Of a stretch of 64,000 nucleotides of DNA, positions 47,535 to 59,417 are shown one piece after another. The position numbers were made by a program, and so were the translations under genes. The stretch comes from Antitrichia curtipendula (Eukaryota; Streptophyta; Bryopsida; Hypnales; Leucodontaceae), in contig OX579636.1 in the NCBI GenBank assembly GCA_951230915.1, positions 39,677,567-39,741,566 of the forward strand. The letters are read 5' to 3'. The notes beneath the pieces were generated by a model, which was given only the letters and a program-made list of their open reading frames with translations, was not told the origin of the DNA and ran no database searches. Every line of letters starts with the position of its first letter. The stretch's first letter is position 1.

Positions 47535-48461
47535 CCCCTTAAGTTCCTCAACTATGTTTTCACCAAAAACGCTCCAAAACTGCCATTTCTAGTACAAGTA
47601 CAAAAAATTTGGAAAATAAATTTTTTTTGACACATGTAACCGTAGGATCCTATAGTATGTTGACTTCAGAACATGTGGTCAAAATTTCAGAAATTTCCAC
47701 AACATGGATTGCAAGATATAAAACATTCAAATTCACTTAAATCATTTTTTGGGCCCCGCAAAAACAGGGCAGCAGCACTTTACAAGCTCAACTTTCTATG
47801 AAAAATATCCAAAATGGTGGTGCTTCTTTGGATTTTTTTTCATAGACAAGTTAACTACATGTTTAAAAATTTTCATATCATTTATAATTGTACAATATAT
47901 ATAGGAAAAAATAGTAAGTAAAAAGAAGTAGAGAATGATTCAAAATACAAAATTGTTAAGAATTCAATAACGGAATTGAAAAATGCCAGTCCCAATGGTT
48001 GCAATGTTGTAATAAACAATCTACATTCTAAGGTTTTGTTTTTTTCAAAAAATACTGAAAAGTGAGTAAGATAACGAACTTCAAAGTTTATTTTAGAGTA
48101 AAGAATCCATAACTGCCCACAAACTAAAACTTCTCATAACTTTTGACTCATTGGTCAAAATAGAATGATTAAAAGCTTTCCATGTACAAATCTCTATAAA
48201 AATCCAATTTCAAATTCTAGTTTATGAAAAAAGTGATTTTTTTATCTGCCCAAGTTGCCCCAGTCGAAGAAAGAAGTAATATATTAGACCATAACTTTTG
48301 GCTTATTTCCAAATGTCATGAAATCTAGTGCATATGAAAGATATTCCTCGTCCCCACCTTCTGTTAAAATTCCAGCCCAATACATGCAAATCTCCAGTCA
48401 CAGGTAATTGCCTAAAATTTCTATACTACCAAAAAATGCATGTTGGTCCTTTAGGGGTTAA
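47531..48461 (-). mobile_element. TTAA-flanked MITE, family A, inverted copy
   Basis: Begins TTAACCCCTTAAGTTCC and ends GGTCCTTTAGGGGTTAA; 931 bp. Closely follows 22942-23853 in layout, with ACATGTAACCGTAGG, TGCCAGTCCCAATGG and AAAAAATGCATG near the right end. Confidence 0.85.
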
Positions 48462-50337
48462 TTGGTCAAGCTAGTGTATGACATTGGCATATTGTTACTC
48501 TCAAAACATTTGCTTGAGTTCTCAATTAAAGTTCTCATTTTAAAAAATTGTTAGTAATTGTAATGTTTTAAGTTTTAAATAAAATTATGCCTTAAAATCT
48601 TATTGCTTGTTCTTGAAAACTTGTGGCAGTTCTCAATAATGTAGGTGAGTGTTCAAGGGCAAAATGTAGATGACAAGATAAAAAAAAATGACTCTAAATT
48701 TTCCTTCACTTTAATTTGACACTTTAGTTGTGACATATGAATTGGAACCTATATTCTTCAATACTGAAGATTATATATTTTTCAATATTAAAAAATATCA
48801 ATTAAATTAGTTCTAACTTAGAGTTTGCCTTTGAAATTAGTTCATGCAATGGTAGATCTAAATAAATGAATATGATCTTTGAATCATTCATTATAACTTT
48901 TGAATCGAAATTATCACTAATTTTTTTTTAAATTGCATTGTATAATACATCTTCACATTTGGGGAAATATGGACTACCACAGTAATCTCTGGGAGTTAAG
49001 CATACTTTTAATAATTATGTGAATCAAATAGAGATTGAAACTTTGCTAGTTGAACTACTAATGAAAATTACATGCTTAGTGCTACAAATATTTTTTTAAC
49101 ATCTCTAGTGATTATCCTTCCATTTTTTTTTTTTCAATTGGATTTTCACATATTTACCAGAGTACCTACTTAACTTGATTTATTCCTCTATTCAAATTAT
49201 ATTTAGAAGAATTATTGATTTTTTAATTGATTATTTCCTTGAAGTTTCAGGATTCAATTCAATTAATAATTTATCTAACCAAGGGCACTTTGGGCATTGT
49301 CCAAAATAAATGAAATAAAAAGGCTCAGGTTAATATACTTTTAACAAAGCCTCTCCCCCAAGTGCTAGACCAAAAAATAGTAATATTATTTTTGAAATTT
49401 TTTAGCAACAAATAATAGAAACTCCTAAAACATATTTTTTTATCATTTAATTGTATAGAACAATCTTGCTTTTTTCTATTAATACATAACATGAATTTTC
49501 TTGAATTTCCTGAATGACTTATAATTGGATGAATTTCACTTCTCACAACATTCATAAGCCATCCAATAGATGGTTGAGGGCTTAGGTCATCTTCAATGCA
49601 CTCTACAATTTGTTCCTCCAAATAAAGTTCTAACTTTTCACCGATTTGTAATTAGAACTTGAAATTTCTATCACTGGAAGTACATCACAAAGTGCTTTGA
49701 ATAGGCGCACAAAAATGAAAATTTAAACATTAGAAAATAAAAACAACCGCTTCAAAAGTTAGCTAGAATGATGAAAGTTATAGAGGTTTTTGGCCAAATC
49801 ATGGGTACTATGCAAATTTCATTGCACTCCAATGCACATCTTTAGTGCAATGTGCATGCATGTGCTTCCAACAATAGAAAATTCAAATCCTGATTATAAA
49901 CCGGTGAAAAGCTAGAAGTTTATAATTGGAGGGGCAAGTTCCACAACGCAATGAAGATGCCCTCCGGGCTTGAAAAACAAATGAACCTATTATTAAGAGG
50001 TCCTCAAATTTGCAAGGCAAGTAACCGCAACCAAGGGCTGAAAACATGCAACTCGTTTTGCAAGCCGAGTGCATGGCCTAAAAACAACCTTCATTGGACT
50101 AATATGGGTCCTAATTATGGTAGAACCACCTATAGTTGACCACTTAAATAATTCCGCATATGTTCTGGAGCAGTAGAAGCAATGTGAAATTACAGCCATG
50201 TAGTGTCATGACCCTCTGATAGATGAATGCATTGATAGATGAATGATGACTGGCAAGATGACCAGAGATGGACAATGCATTGATGGATAACTAATTCACA
50301 ATGTAATGTAAATTAGTGGATAAGCAAAATTTGATTG
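48462..50337. other. AT-rich spacer, no gene seen
   Basis: Nearly 1.9 kb, mostly AT-rich. 49880-50160 is less AT-rich but has only short overlapping frames without domains. No RNA gene seen. Confidence 0.45.
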
Positions 50338-50515
50338 GAGATAGAGATCTCCCGATGATGGATTTATACATTGGAGTTAGGCAACTCGAGTTGAATGACA
50401 AGTGCATTGGATAGACATCTCCAAATGATGGATTTGTGAAGTGGAGCTCGACAACTCCACTTGGATGACAAGTATAAGGGAACTTGGAGTTAGACAACTT
50501 CAAATAGAAGATCAA
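50338..50515 (+). repeat. Short tandem direct repeat, unit about 60-70 bp
   Basis: GATGGATTTATACATTGGAG...CAACTCGAGTTGAATGACAAG recurs as GATGGATTTGTGAAGTGGAG...CAACTCCACTTGGATGACAAG, with a partial third unit (CTTGGAGTTAGACAACTTC). Preceded by repeated TGATAGATGAATG words at 50217-50246. Confidence 0.55.
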
Positions 50516-50837
50516 GATTGGATGAGATAGGACTAGATACTTGGAATATTTCTAAGTATGACTAAGCCTTTTACTTTAGTGGATGGTTCTAGATAGAACC
50601 AAGAATAGAAAGTTAAAGATAGAAAGAAGACCTAGACTATCAAAAAGACTATTAATCTTTCTTAGATATATAAGATAGAGCTTGGGGGTGAGGAGGCTCT
50701 CTCATTTTGGAGATTGATCTCTCTCTATGGTCGGGTGGTTTGAGCTCTTGTGAAACGTTTGTTAAATAATTATATTTGGGTCTTTGTTTTGCTTTCATTG
50801 ATATTTGAAGTTACGGATTGTAGGAGGTACGTAATAT

Positions 50838-51190
50838 GTAGGAAGATAGAAATGATAGGCATTGCGAAGTTTTCATGATTTTTTTTCTTAAATTAAATTT
50901 ATTATGAATTTTGGAAGCCAAAAGTTGGCCTCAACCTATACTCAAGATATAGGGTCTTCCAATTTTGACCATTCCATAACTAATTTTCCACCTAGTGCTT
51001 CCTACTTTCTTGCTTACTAAATCATGGCATGTGTCATGACTTTATAGTTCCAACCTTGCAAAAGAGAGAAAATCACATTCCAAATTATGATTGAAATCTG
51101 TACTAGCCTTAGTTGAAAATAGCTGCACCTTACATGTTGGTTATTGATGGCTGATTGGTAATGGATGGTTCTACCATAACCTAGTTGAAT
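50838..51190 (+). repeat. Dispersed repeat R9, copy 1
   Basis: Matches 55985-56320 in the same orientation. Shared words are ATAGAAATGAT, TATGAATTTTGGAAG, GACATGTGTCATGACTTTA-like and CACATTCCAAATT. Non-coding; ends undefined. Confidence 0.65.
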
Positions 51191-51281
51191 CCATTAGAAA
51201 GGGGGGTTCATTCAATTTTCACATTAAACCACCAAGCTCCAATGGCGACGCTTTGAATATCAGGGTGGGCTTACATATAAA

Positions 51282-51430
51282 GTACCTATGACAGGCATAA
51301 TTTTGGACCAGCCTAATGCAGGCCAAAAAACTTTATGAGCAATACATTTCACAAGACACATGTATTGCTCATGAAGTTTCTGGGCCTGCATCAGGCTGGT
51401 CCAAAGTTGGCTTGTCACAGACAAAGTTAC
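51282..51430. repeat. Fold-back element, about 149 bp
   Basis: The arms pair GGACCAGCCTAATGCAGGCC with GGCCTGCATCAGGCTGGTCC and ATGAGCAATACAT with ATGTATTGCTCAT around a loop of about 15 bp. Ends at 51430, one base before the TTAA that opens the family C copy at 51432. Confidence 0.75.
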
Positions 51431-51431
51431 C

Positions 51432-52365
51432 TTAACCCCTAAAGGACCAAGATCTTTTTTCTACCAAAAAACATTCAAAATTGTCACTTCTATAGCAAAA
51501 AGTAAAAAAATTGAAAATTGTTTTCTTTGCACATCTAACAAGATCTTACACCTAACTAGTATGGGAATGTGTGGAAAAAATTTCATGAATTTTGACAACA
51601 CAAATTGCAAGATATTTGAGTTTAAAGTGAAAAAAGCAAGTTTTTCAGCAATTTGCGGGACTAGATTTTTTGAATTTGAACATTTCTAACTTAAATTTCT
51701 GCACTACAGAGTTTTGAACTTTAAATATTTATAGTGAAGAATTGAGTTGAGAGTCTAGGCAAAAAAAAGAAATTCAAAAAAACTTAATTTTCATTCTTCA
51801 AAAAATTGTTAAGTAGATGTAGATACAAAATAGAAGGGAAATCTGAAATCTAAATATCTTTTAGATGGAATTAAAATGCACTAATTCCAGTGGTGAGATT
51901 GTTCTATCAAGTAAACTCAACTACGTGAAATTTTTTTTTTTTAAATTGCAAAAATTGCATTCAGAAATGAATCCTACAAATTATTTTTTTTCAAGAAGAT
52001 GCTCTAATTGCCCAAAAAACAAGATTGTCCATAACTTTCTTATAACAAATCCAAATGAAATGAATCAAATCTTACCAGATAGAAAAAAATATAATCTATG
52101 AGAAAAAAAAAATATTAAAAAAAAAAATTCAAATTTTTGCAATTTTTTTTTTCTTCTGCCCGCTCTCCCTTGTTTTGAGCTTATTGGGGCATACCTCTTG
52201 TTCCCAGGCACCAACTGAAATAAAAAAATTACATTCCCACGAAGCTAATCAATTTTTCTATCTTTTAGAAAAGTTTTAAAAAATCAAGACAAAAATTCAG
52301 CCAGTAGCTACCTACCTAAAATCTCATTTGTCCCCCAAAGGGACAATGGTCCTTTAGGACTTTAA
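51432..52365 (-). mobile_element. TTAA-flanked MITE, family C, inverted copy
   Basis: Begins TTAACCCCTAAAGGACCAAG and ends GGTCCTTTAGGACTTTAA; 934 bp. Inverted relative to 54060-55376, sharing TCCATAACTTTCTTATAAC, AGATGCTCTAATTGCC and CTAACAAGATCTTACACC. Non-coding. Confidence 0.75.
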
Positions 52366-53144
52366 AATCCCGTGGACAAAAAACGCACTACACAACACAA
52401 AGAACAATTCCACCAATCATCACCATTGAGCGAGCGAGCGTGAAAGTAAGAGAATGAGTTCCACCAAACATCACTACATTCCACACTCCATAAGAAGACA
52501 CAAAAGGGCCCGCTATTGACAAACACACCTACCTATGGATCCATGTAAAAGGAAAAGGAGACCTTTAGGATTGAGGATTTGCGGGTCACAACCAAGGCTT
52601 TTTTTTTTGGACTTGTGTCCCCCCCTATTGGCTTCATTGAAGAGGCCAGTTTTGGGAGAGACAAAACCATAAAGGTCAGATTTTTGACAGTCTGGAAAAA
52701 TTTCGCTCCCAAAAAAAAGCCCTGGTCACAACCTCGTAAGATACCTCGTACTGCAAACATTCTACCTTGAGAACCTTGCGGTGTCTCCTTTTGGCATCAT
52801 GACACCTATAAAGGAAAAAAGGAAGAGACTATTGTTGTTGGCACCGTTCCTCAGTCGGGAACTCTCAGTAATATAACGTACAGGTCGGACCAAACTACCA
52901 AAGTCCCAAAGCCAGTAAGTTAAGCCACCACACTCAAGGGGACTTTTGTCACGTATCGTCCGTCACTGACTGTTGTGGTCCCTATCCCGCTCGACTATCT
53001 TTGACCCGGAACCAGGAAACTGCCCCGAAGCTGCTGAGACCTCTGAGTGATAAGAGCATGGGGAACGCGTGGCTCGACAACTCAGGAGTTATCTCACCCC
53101 TTTTACCGTACGTATGCTGGGGCCAGATTCATTAGACTCCATAC
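52366..53144. other. Single-copy spacer of higher complexity, unrecognised
   Basis: Less AT-rich, with GAGCGAGCGAGCG near 52428. GGTCACAACCAAGGCTTT at 52585 faces an inverted relative near 52712-52732. Reading frames are short and without domains. It may be transcribed, but I see no feature to name. Confidence 0.35.
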
Positions 53145-53225
53145 TAAGGTAGGCACCCCCAAAATGGCACCTGACCTTAAAGTGCCATCTACAGGTTGTG
53201 TACATTTCCAAAATCAGTTATGTAC
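53145..53225 (+). repeat. Dispersed repeat R10, copy 2
   Basis: Nearly identical, inverted, to 19681-19765. Words are GTAGGCACCCCCAAAATGGC and CATTTCCAAAATCAGTTATG. Confidence 0.65.
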
Positions 53226-53611
53226 CTATTTGGATGGAGCGCTTTCAGAAACAAACTTTGACCTTTTAATAACTTTTGCGTACGATGTCCAAATGCCACG
53301 TTCGTTGGTGCGTTGGAACCTCCTTTCACTTGCCAACAAGAATATATGAAACTTGACTAGTCTAATAGTAGTAACTAGGCTCAGTAGCAAAAAGTGGCGT
53401 TTTTGGGTGTACCCACATTACACTGAATAAGGCAGGAGGTTCTGAAAGCGCACAAACTCTAAAGCCATCCACCTCTTCAAATGTACAAATAATGGGTCCC
53501 TTTAAAACTCCTATTCAGTGTAGAAGTTCTTTTCATAGGTTTGGAATATTTTGTGATCTTTAACAATACTCACGGATTTGTTGGTCTGGTTTTGAAATAG
53601 CTTGATGTCAA
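53226..53611. other. Spacer, no gene seen
   Basis: Short frames only; no domain, RNA gene or repeat that I can match. Confidence 0.4.
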
Positions 53612-53990
53612 AGCGACCATTTAAGGGGTGGTCTACCTTTTCCATAGATTTTTGTAGACATTCATATTTTTAGACAATTTTTTTGAGAAAGAAAAATAGA
53701 TGTGAAATGTAATGTAAGTGGTTTTGTATTTTTCCAAGCATTTTCGAGTTACTTATAAATTTTCAAAGATTTGGAGCCTAGGCACCTATTTGTGACCATT
53801 GGTCTCCCAAAATCCGTCTACTTGCAACTTGTAAAGAGATGTGAGGAAATCAAAGACAATGATTGGCTCTTACATTAAAAAAATATTTTTTTCTCAATGC
53901 ATTCAATGGCTAAAGTGGTCCATTTAAAGATGACCTCATCTCCATTCTCTAACTAATAATAGGGGTGATTTAAAGGAGACGGATGGTTTT
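53612..53990 (+). repeat. Dispersed repeat R6, copy 2
   Basis: Matches 11763-12135. Begins near CGACCATTTAAGGGGTGGTC and runs past GCTAAAGTGGTCCATTTAAA. Non-coding. Confidence 0.7.
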
Positions 53991-54059
53991 AGAGTAGACT
54001 ATCTTATTAGTACTTATGACTCTAATTCTATAGGATTTTGATGCTTAAGATTATTTTCA

Positions 54060-55376
54060 TTAACCCCTAAAGTCCCATTGTCTTCTTAGGTGACAAAATG
54101 GATTTTGGGCAGGTTCCTATGGTCTCAATTTTTTTTGTTATTTTTTGAATTTTTTTGTGAGGATAGAAAACATGTTTGCTTTTCGAAAAAAATACTTTTA
54201 ATTTCAATTAGAGCCCAGGAGCAAAACTTATGGCACAAAAAGCCCATTCTTTAGTTCGGTGGGTAGAAAAAGCCCTTAAAAAATATTTAAAAGGATTTTT
54301 TCTAATTTTTCTAATTTTTTTGTATAGATTATATTTTTACATGGAAAGCTTTGGTTTATTCCACTAGATTTGTTATGTGAAAGTTATGGACAATCTTGTT
54401 TTTTAGGCAATTAGAGCATCTTCTTGAAAAAATAAGTTGTAGGATTCATTTCTGGCTTCAATTTTTACAATTTTTGAAAAAAAGAAGTTCCACAAGGTTA
54501 ATTTCTAAACGTACAAAGTCTTCTCTAACATTGACAATTTGAAAAAAATCATCATAAAGTATTATTTGAAATGAGTTTCTCTTGACATGGTGATTTTAAA
54601 AAAAAAATCTTTGATTTAAATCTATGACCTCATTTTTGCAAATCCAGTTTTGAACTAGAATCAATGCCATTTTGGCTTGGTCAACTACTTGACATACTTC
54701 CACATTTGTAATTTTAGAAAAATAATTATTCCAATAACACCAAATCCAACCATTAGATAGGACAAAAATTTGATAAAGTCTCTTTACAAATTAGGATGAC
54801 TTTCATCAAAGCAATAATGAGAGCGAAACAAGAATATTAGTATGTACATTGTCTAGATTGTGGATGTTGATGTAGTTAAGGGTTAAAATTTCTTGCTAGA
54901 ACAATCTCACCATTGAAATTAGTGTATTTCAATTCCATCTTAGAGCTATTAACAATTTAGATTTTCATTCAATCTTGAACCTAATTCTCCTTAACAAATT
55001 TTTAATGAGTGAAAATTAAGTTTAAAAAATAATAAAAAAATTCGTAGACACTCAAATCAAATTTTTATCATATAAAATTAGAAATTCAAATTCAATAGAG
55101 CAATAAGTATGAGTTATAAAGGTTCAAAGCCATAAAATGCAGTTGAGCATGGTGCAAAAAAACTTGTTTCTTTCACTTTAAATGCAATGATCTTGCAATC
55201 TACATAGTCAAAGTTTGTGAAATTTCTTCCACATATTCCTATACTAGTCTAGTACAAGATCATATGGTTAGATTTGCAAAAATAAACATAATTTTTTTTC
55301 TTCCGATCTTTGCTATAGAGATGACAATTTTGAGTGGGTTTTGATGGAGAAGAGGCCTTGGGACTTTCGGGGTTAA
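54060..55376 (+). mobile_element. TTAA-flanked MITE, family C, longest copy
   Basis: Begins TTAACCCCTAAAGTCCCATT and ends TTGGGACTTTCGGGGTTAA; 1317 bp. It carries the full interior that the copy at 9569-10411 has partly lost (about 54180-54890). It also shows an uninterrupted TTAA at 55178-55181, where that copy has a nested element. No transposase frame of useful length, so still non-autonomous. Confidence 0.85.
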
Positions 55377-55984
55377 CATATTCTACACTATTCAATTATG
55401 CCACGTTATAATTTCTTAAAATTTCATTACAGGCCATATTTAATTATACTTTGAATTATTTTTTAACAAATCTGACCCTTGAGCAGGTTAGTTGGCCCAT
55501 GAGCTCCTTCCAACCTTGGAAAGTACGAGTGGTAGGGACTGCAAACGTTCCTTTTGGGGGATGAAATCGACGCCAGTGTTTATCAACTGCGACTGGGATA
55601 TTTCCTTGAGTTTTTCTAGATGTTTGCCTTTTTATAAACTTTCAAAAAAAAGTTTACAATTTTTAAGACAATCACATGGGGGCTAATTTCAAATGATGTA
55701 TGCATTGAGCATTGTATAGATATTGTGCAAGAGCAACAAGTATCCATTCATTTATCCAAATTTATTATTCAAATTTATTATTCAAATTTATTAGGGTAAA
55801 GAGTCTTAGGTGCACATTGTGAATTATCTGATATAAAAACCACCAGTCGACTACAATCAGAGTATCAGACTCTTCCACTCATGTGGCTGTAAAAATCAAC
55901 CAATGTTTGGGGGAGAATCGGCGGTTATAGTGGAGGCACCCATAAATGATCAAATAATCACTTGTGGACATGATTTGGAGTAGT
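55377..55984. other. Spacer, no gene seen
   Basis: AT-rich, with a triplicated ATTCAAATTTATT at about 55756-55791. A 64-codon frame at 55492-55686 has no recognisable domain. Confidence 0.45.
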
Positions 55985-56320
55985 GCAAGGTGAAACAAAT
56001 ATTTGTGGAGTTGCAGAGATAGAAATGATGAGGATTGTGAAAAATTTGGTAATTTATTGCTTGAACTGAAATTACTATGAATTTTGGAAGTCAAAAATTG
56101 GTTTGGACCTATGTCCAATATATAGAGTTTTCCAATTCCGATCATTTAAGAACTATTTTCCAGCTCAGTACTTTGGGACATGTGTCATGACTTTACTAGT
56201 CCCAACTTGAAAAGGAGAAAAATAAACACATTCCAAATTTGGGTTGGAAATAACTACATCCTATAGTTGGATATGGGACTCTGGTTGGGAATGGGTGGTC
56301 ATACTTTAGTTCATTGTTAG
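55985..56320 (+). repeat. Dispersed repeat R9, copy 2
   Basis: Matches 50838-51190 along most of its length. Non-coding. Confidence 0.65.
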
Positions 56321-58622
56321 TTGGTGGAATTGGGAAAAAACCCGGATGTAATTTGAAAACATCATAAAAAATTGGGTAAAGAAATCTATAAAATTTATAT
56401 TTTTTGGAATAAAAAATATTTTAAGAGCCATTCAATACGGAAATTAAAGGCAAAAAGCTGGTAAAACTCAAAAAATATCCCAGTCGCTGAAATCAACGCT
56501 CCTGCTCTGACAAAATTGCAGATCACCAGGTAATCACGTGCATTTTTTTCTGGTGACATTAAAGAGGTCTGGATATACCATGTATTGTACTGTGCTACTG
56601 CCATGGATAGTAACTTACCACACTACTAGTCTACCACTTAGGAATTAGTAACTTACCCGTAGCTTTCAAGCACCTCTCACCGCCCCGCCTATTGGCATTT
56701 GTTTTTTTTGAATGCAGTAACGATTCCCCCGCGCAAGAATCTTCACCCTCAATTTTGCACAACAACCATATCAAATTTGTTTTCGTGGAAATTTTTTCGT
56801 CGCAGCGAGGACGAGTGAAGCACTTCCGAGTAATATGGTAGAAGCGGACGAGCATGGGCGTCGCGAAAGCGCGCACGCAGACGGGGTAGGTAGTTTCCAC
56901 CTTCTCCAGTCAACAACGAAAGTGGTCACGAAGTCAGCATTCACTGGCGGATTGGAGTGATTAGCGGCGAAGACGGACCTTCCACGACGTGGAATGCGCA
57001 ATAGAATAGTAACTTATTGTAGAGTCTTTGCAGTGAGTGTCGGAGCCAGCTTTGCTTGCTTCCTTTGTAGTTTTGATTTTTTGGTGTACACGTCATGCGG
57101 ACGCAGGGAGACGAAGGCTGCGACTAGTCTCCATTCTGTCTTCCCTCAATTTGCGCACGGCCTTCCAGTTGCCCTCGCTTGGCTTCTTCCGTTCCTTCTC
57201 CAATCTACCTTAAGTTACCTCTCTTCCCGAAGGCAAGTTTGCAACCTTTCTGTCGGGGGAACAGTTGATTGTTTGGATCGCCTTAGCCACACTCTGGCTT
57301 CCTTGGCCATGATATTCCTCGCTGCGTGTTTCTCTCGCTGCCTGAGCTTCCGCTAGGGTTATCCCGGCGGCTTTCCCTCTGGAGTAGGGACGATTACCGA
57401 CTCTGTTTTGTGTGATGTAGCGATAGCGTGGTGCGCAACGGGATCCCGCATGTTTTTGTTTTGGATTGGCGCCATGGAGCTTGAGTAGGTGCCTCTGCGG
57501 ATGGTACTTCGCCTTTTGTTGCTCTCTTGGAAGCAGATTGGTTTGAGATCCAGTCTTGGAGCTTGTGAGAATGATGTGATTAAGAGATCCAGGGAGAGAT
57601 GTTTATGGCTACCGGGCGCTCGATGTGGATTATTTGGTTTGCTCAGCGGTTTTTGTGTCGGAGGACAGTGGCGCATTGAGGGAGCACGTTAGGACGACTT
57701 TGAAGTGCGGGAGTATGAGACGAGAGTACTTGGGGTTAGTAGGCCCGAGTACGACCATATCCGCTGTTCCGCACTTGTGGGTTACTGGGCACTAGAGTTC
57801 ATACTACAGGGCTGACCTTTCTTTGTACAGGGCAGGATGAGATGCTCTAGTCAATCATCTCACGTCAATTCATCTGACAGGGCCATTGTGCTGAGTGACG
57901 TCTTCGTCGCCACTTCAGTACTTTCTTATCTCTGTCAAGCTTAGTACAGGACTCGATATACGTTTGCACTAGTTTTTTGTCGATGAAGTGGGGTCCGGTA
58001 GTGCATTTTTCCCGTACAATAAACAATTACAGAAATCTTAGTTGTGAGTTGAGTGCGGTTTTGGCGCTGGTCGATGTAAGTTGTGATTTTTGGGGGAGGT
58101 CAATGGAATGTCGAGGAGGTGCATCAGATGATTTTCTATCAGCCTACGGTTCTTTTTAATTTCCGGAAATGAGAAGCTGAACGTTCGGCTGTCGAAGTTC
58201 GAATCATGTTCATTCGGATTGATAACTGGATACTTGCAAATACCGTTTAGTGATAAGTTGATCGTTGCTAATTACTATGTTCATATTTTCGAATTTAGTC
58301 GCGCATCTGGACATGCAGCAAGAAAAGGATTGGTCTTGTCATGTCTTTCTGAAGCCGCTACTTTGTCGGTGTGCGTCTGGACGCAATCATTTTGCCTCCC
58401 TGTGGTCACGTTGACAATTAGCGCGACAGTCGGAATTTCTTCATGCCGTTTTTCCAGGTCGCTAATATCTGTCTTCCTTTGATGTACAGGTCAGCGGCTG
58501 TGCAGACAGCTGCGGAAGATGATCAATCAGCGACATAAAGCGCCTGCAATTATCGTAGAAGCGGTCAGTGCAGGAAGATCCTCGGTGTTCGTACTCCGCT
58601 CTCCGCTTAGTGTTTCAGAGTT
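56321..58622 (+). promoter_or_regulatory. Promoter and GC-rich leader region of the AHK1-like gene
   Basis: AT-rich until about 56620, then GC-richer, as in the PUF leader. The segment ends at GAGTT|GTAAGTGA (58622/58623), a strong donor. Possible internal acceptors are TTTGTACAG at 57831 and GATGTACAG at 58489, so the leader may be spliced more than once. Frames such as 56994-57356 (120 codons, hydrophobic, starting ATG) and 57359-57676 (minus strand) lack domains and are best read as upstream or chance frames. Confidence 0.45.
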
Positions 58623-58724
58623 GTAAGTGATATACTTCCACTGTTCTTTCTTGTCTCGTGCTCAGCATCCGTTTTCATCTGCAGTTCTAGTACCACTGGC
58701 CATTCACCGTGGTTGAAGCTTTCT

Positions 58725-58951
58725 TTAACCCTTAAACGTTAAACGTCGTTGGCGTCCGATGGATGACAGGGAATCAACCTAGTAGGACAGAAGTGCAATT
58801 ATTCATCCTCAAAAATTTGTTGTGAAAAGGGGAAGTCTTTTATATTTCTTTGACTTCCAATGAGTGCTTTTGCTATTTCTTAGGCTGGTGATTCACATGG
58901 TAACGAAAAGAGATGATTTCCAAGGTCACCCCTTCGTCCTTCAAGGATTAA
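58725..58951 (+). mobile_element. TTAA-flanked MITE, family B, copy 6
   Basis: From TTAACCCTTAAACG to CGTCCTTCAAGGATTAA, 227 bp. Markers are GGACAGAAGTGCAATTATTC and CCAATGAGTGCTTTTGC. Located in the kinase leader intron. Confidence 0.75.
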
Positions 58952-59417
58952 ATCTGTTTTTTCGGTGTAAAGTTTTTTTCCTTTTTCCTATTTGCACATA
59001 GTAAATGACGTCGACTTCAAGTCGTCGTTTCTACTGGCTTGTTAAGATTCAGAGGGGGGTCCGGAATGTCGATCGAAGTGCTGGTAGTTTGATTAGGTTT
59101 CTTGGCAGAAACTTATCATGGGACTGAATGAGTGACCTCTTCATGAAACTCATTTCTCTTCAATCCTATTTTAGTTTACCAGAGATTAATTATGAAAACG
59201 ATAGATGTTTATTGCATTTGAGCAGAGCTCTCCTCATAGTTCTCGTTTCATGTGTTCTTGCAAGCCTAAGTTCTTCGGTTGATTGATTGACATCATATTT
59301 AACCGGGCTGGAAACATGATCACACGTTCGAATGCAAGATCGCCCAGACTTGCAGGGTTTTAGTTTTCTCATTAATTTTATCCTGTTCACTCATCCAACC
59401 TACTTATCTTTCCTCTG
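58952..59417 (+). other. Leader-intron sequence between two elements
   Basis: No repeat end or exon recognised. A 66-codon minus-strand frame (59190-59390) has no domain. Confidence 0.4.

Noticed and set aside
56994..57356. 120-codon hydrophobic plus-strand frame
   Set aside because: It is in the GC-rich leader region with no domain. Possibly an upstream reading frame, but not supported as a gene.
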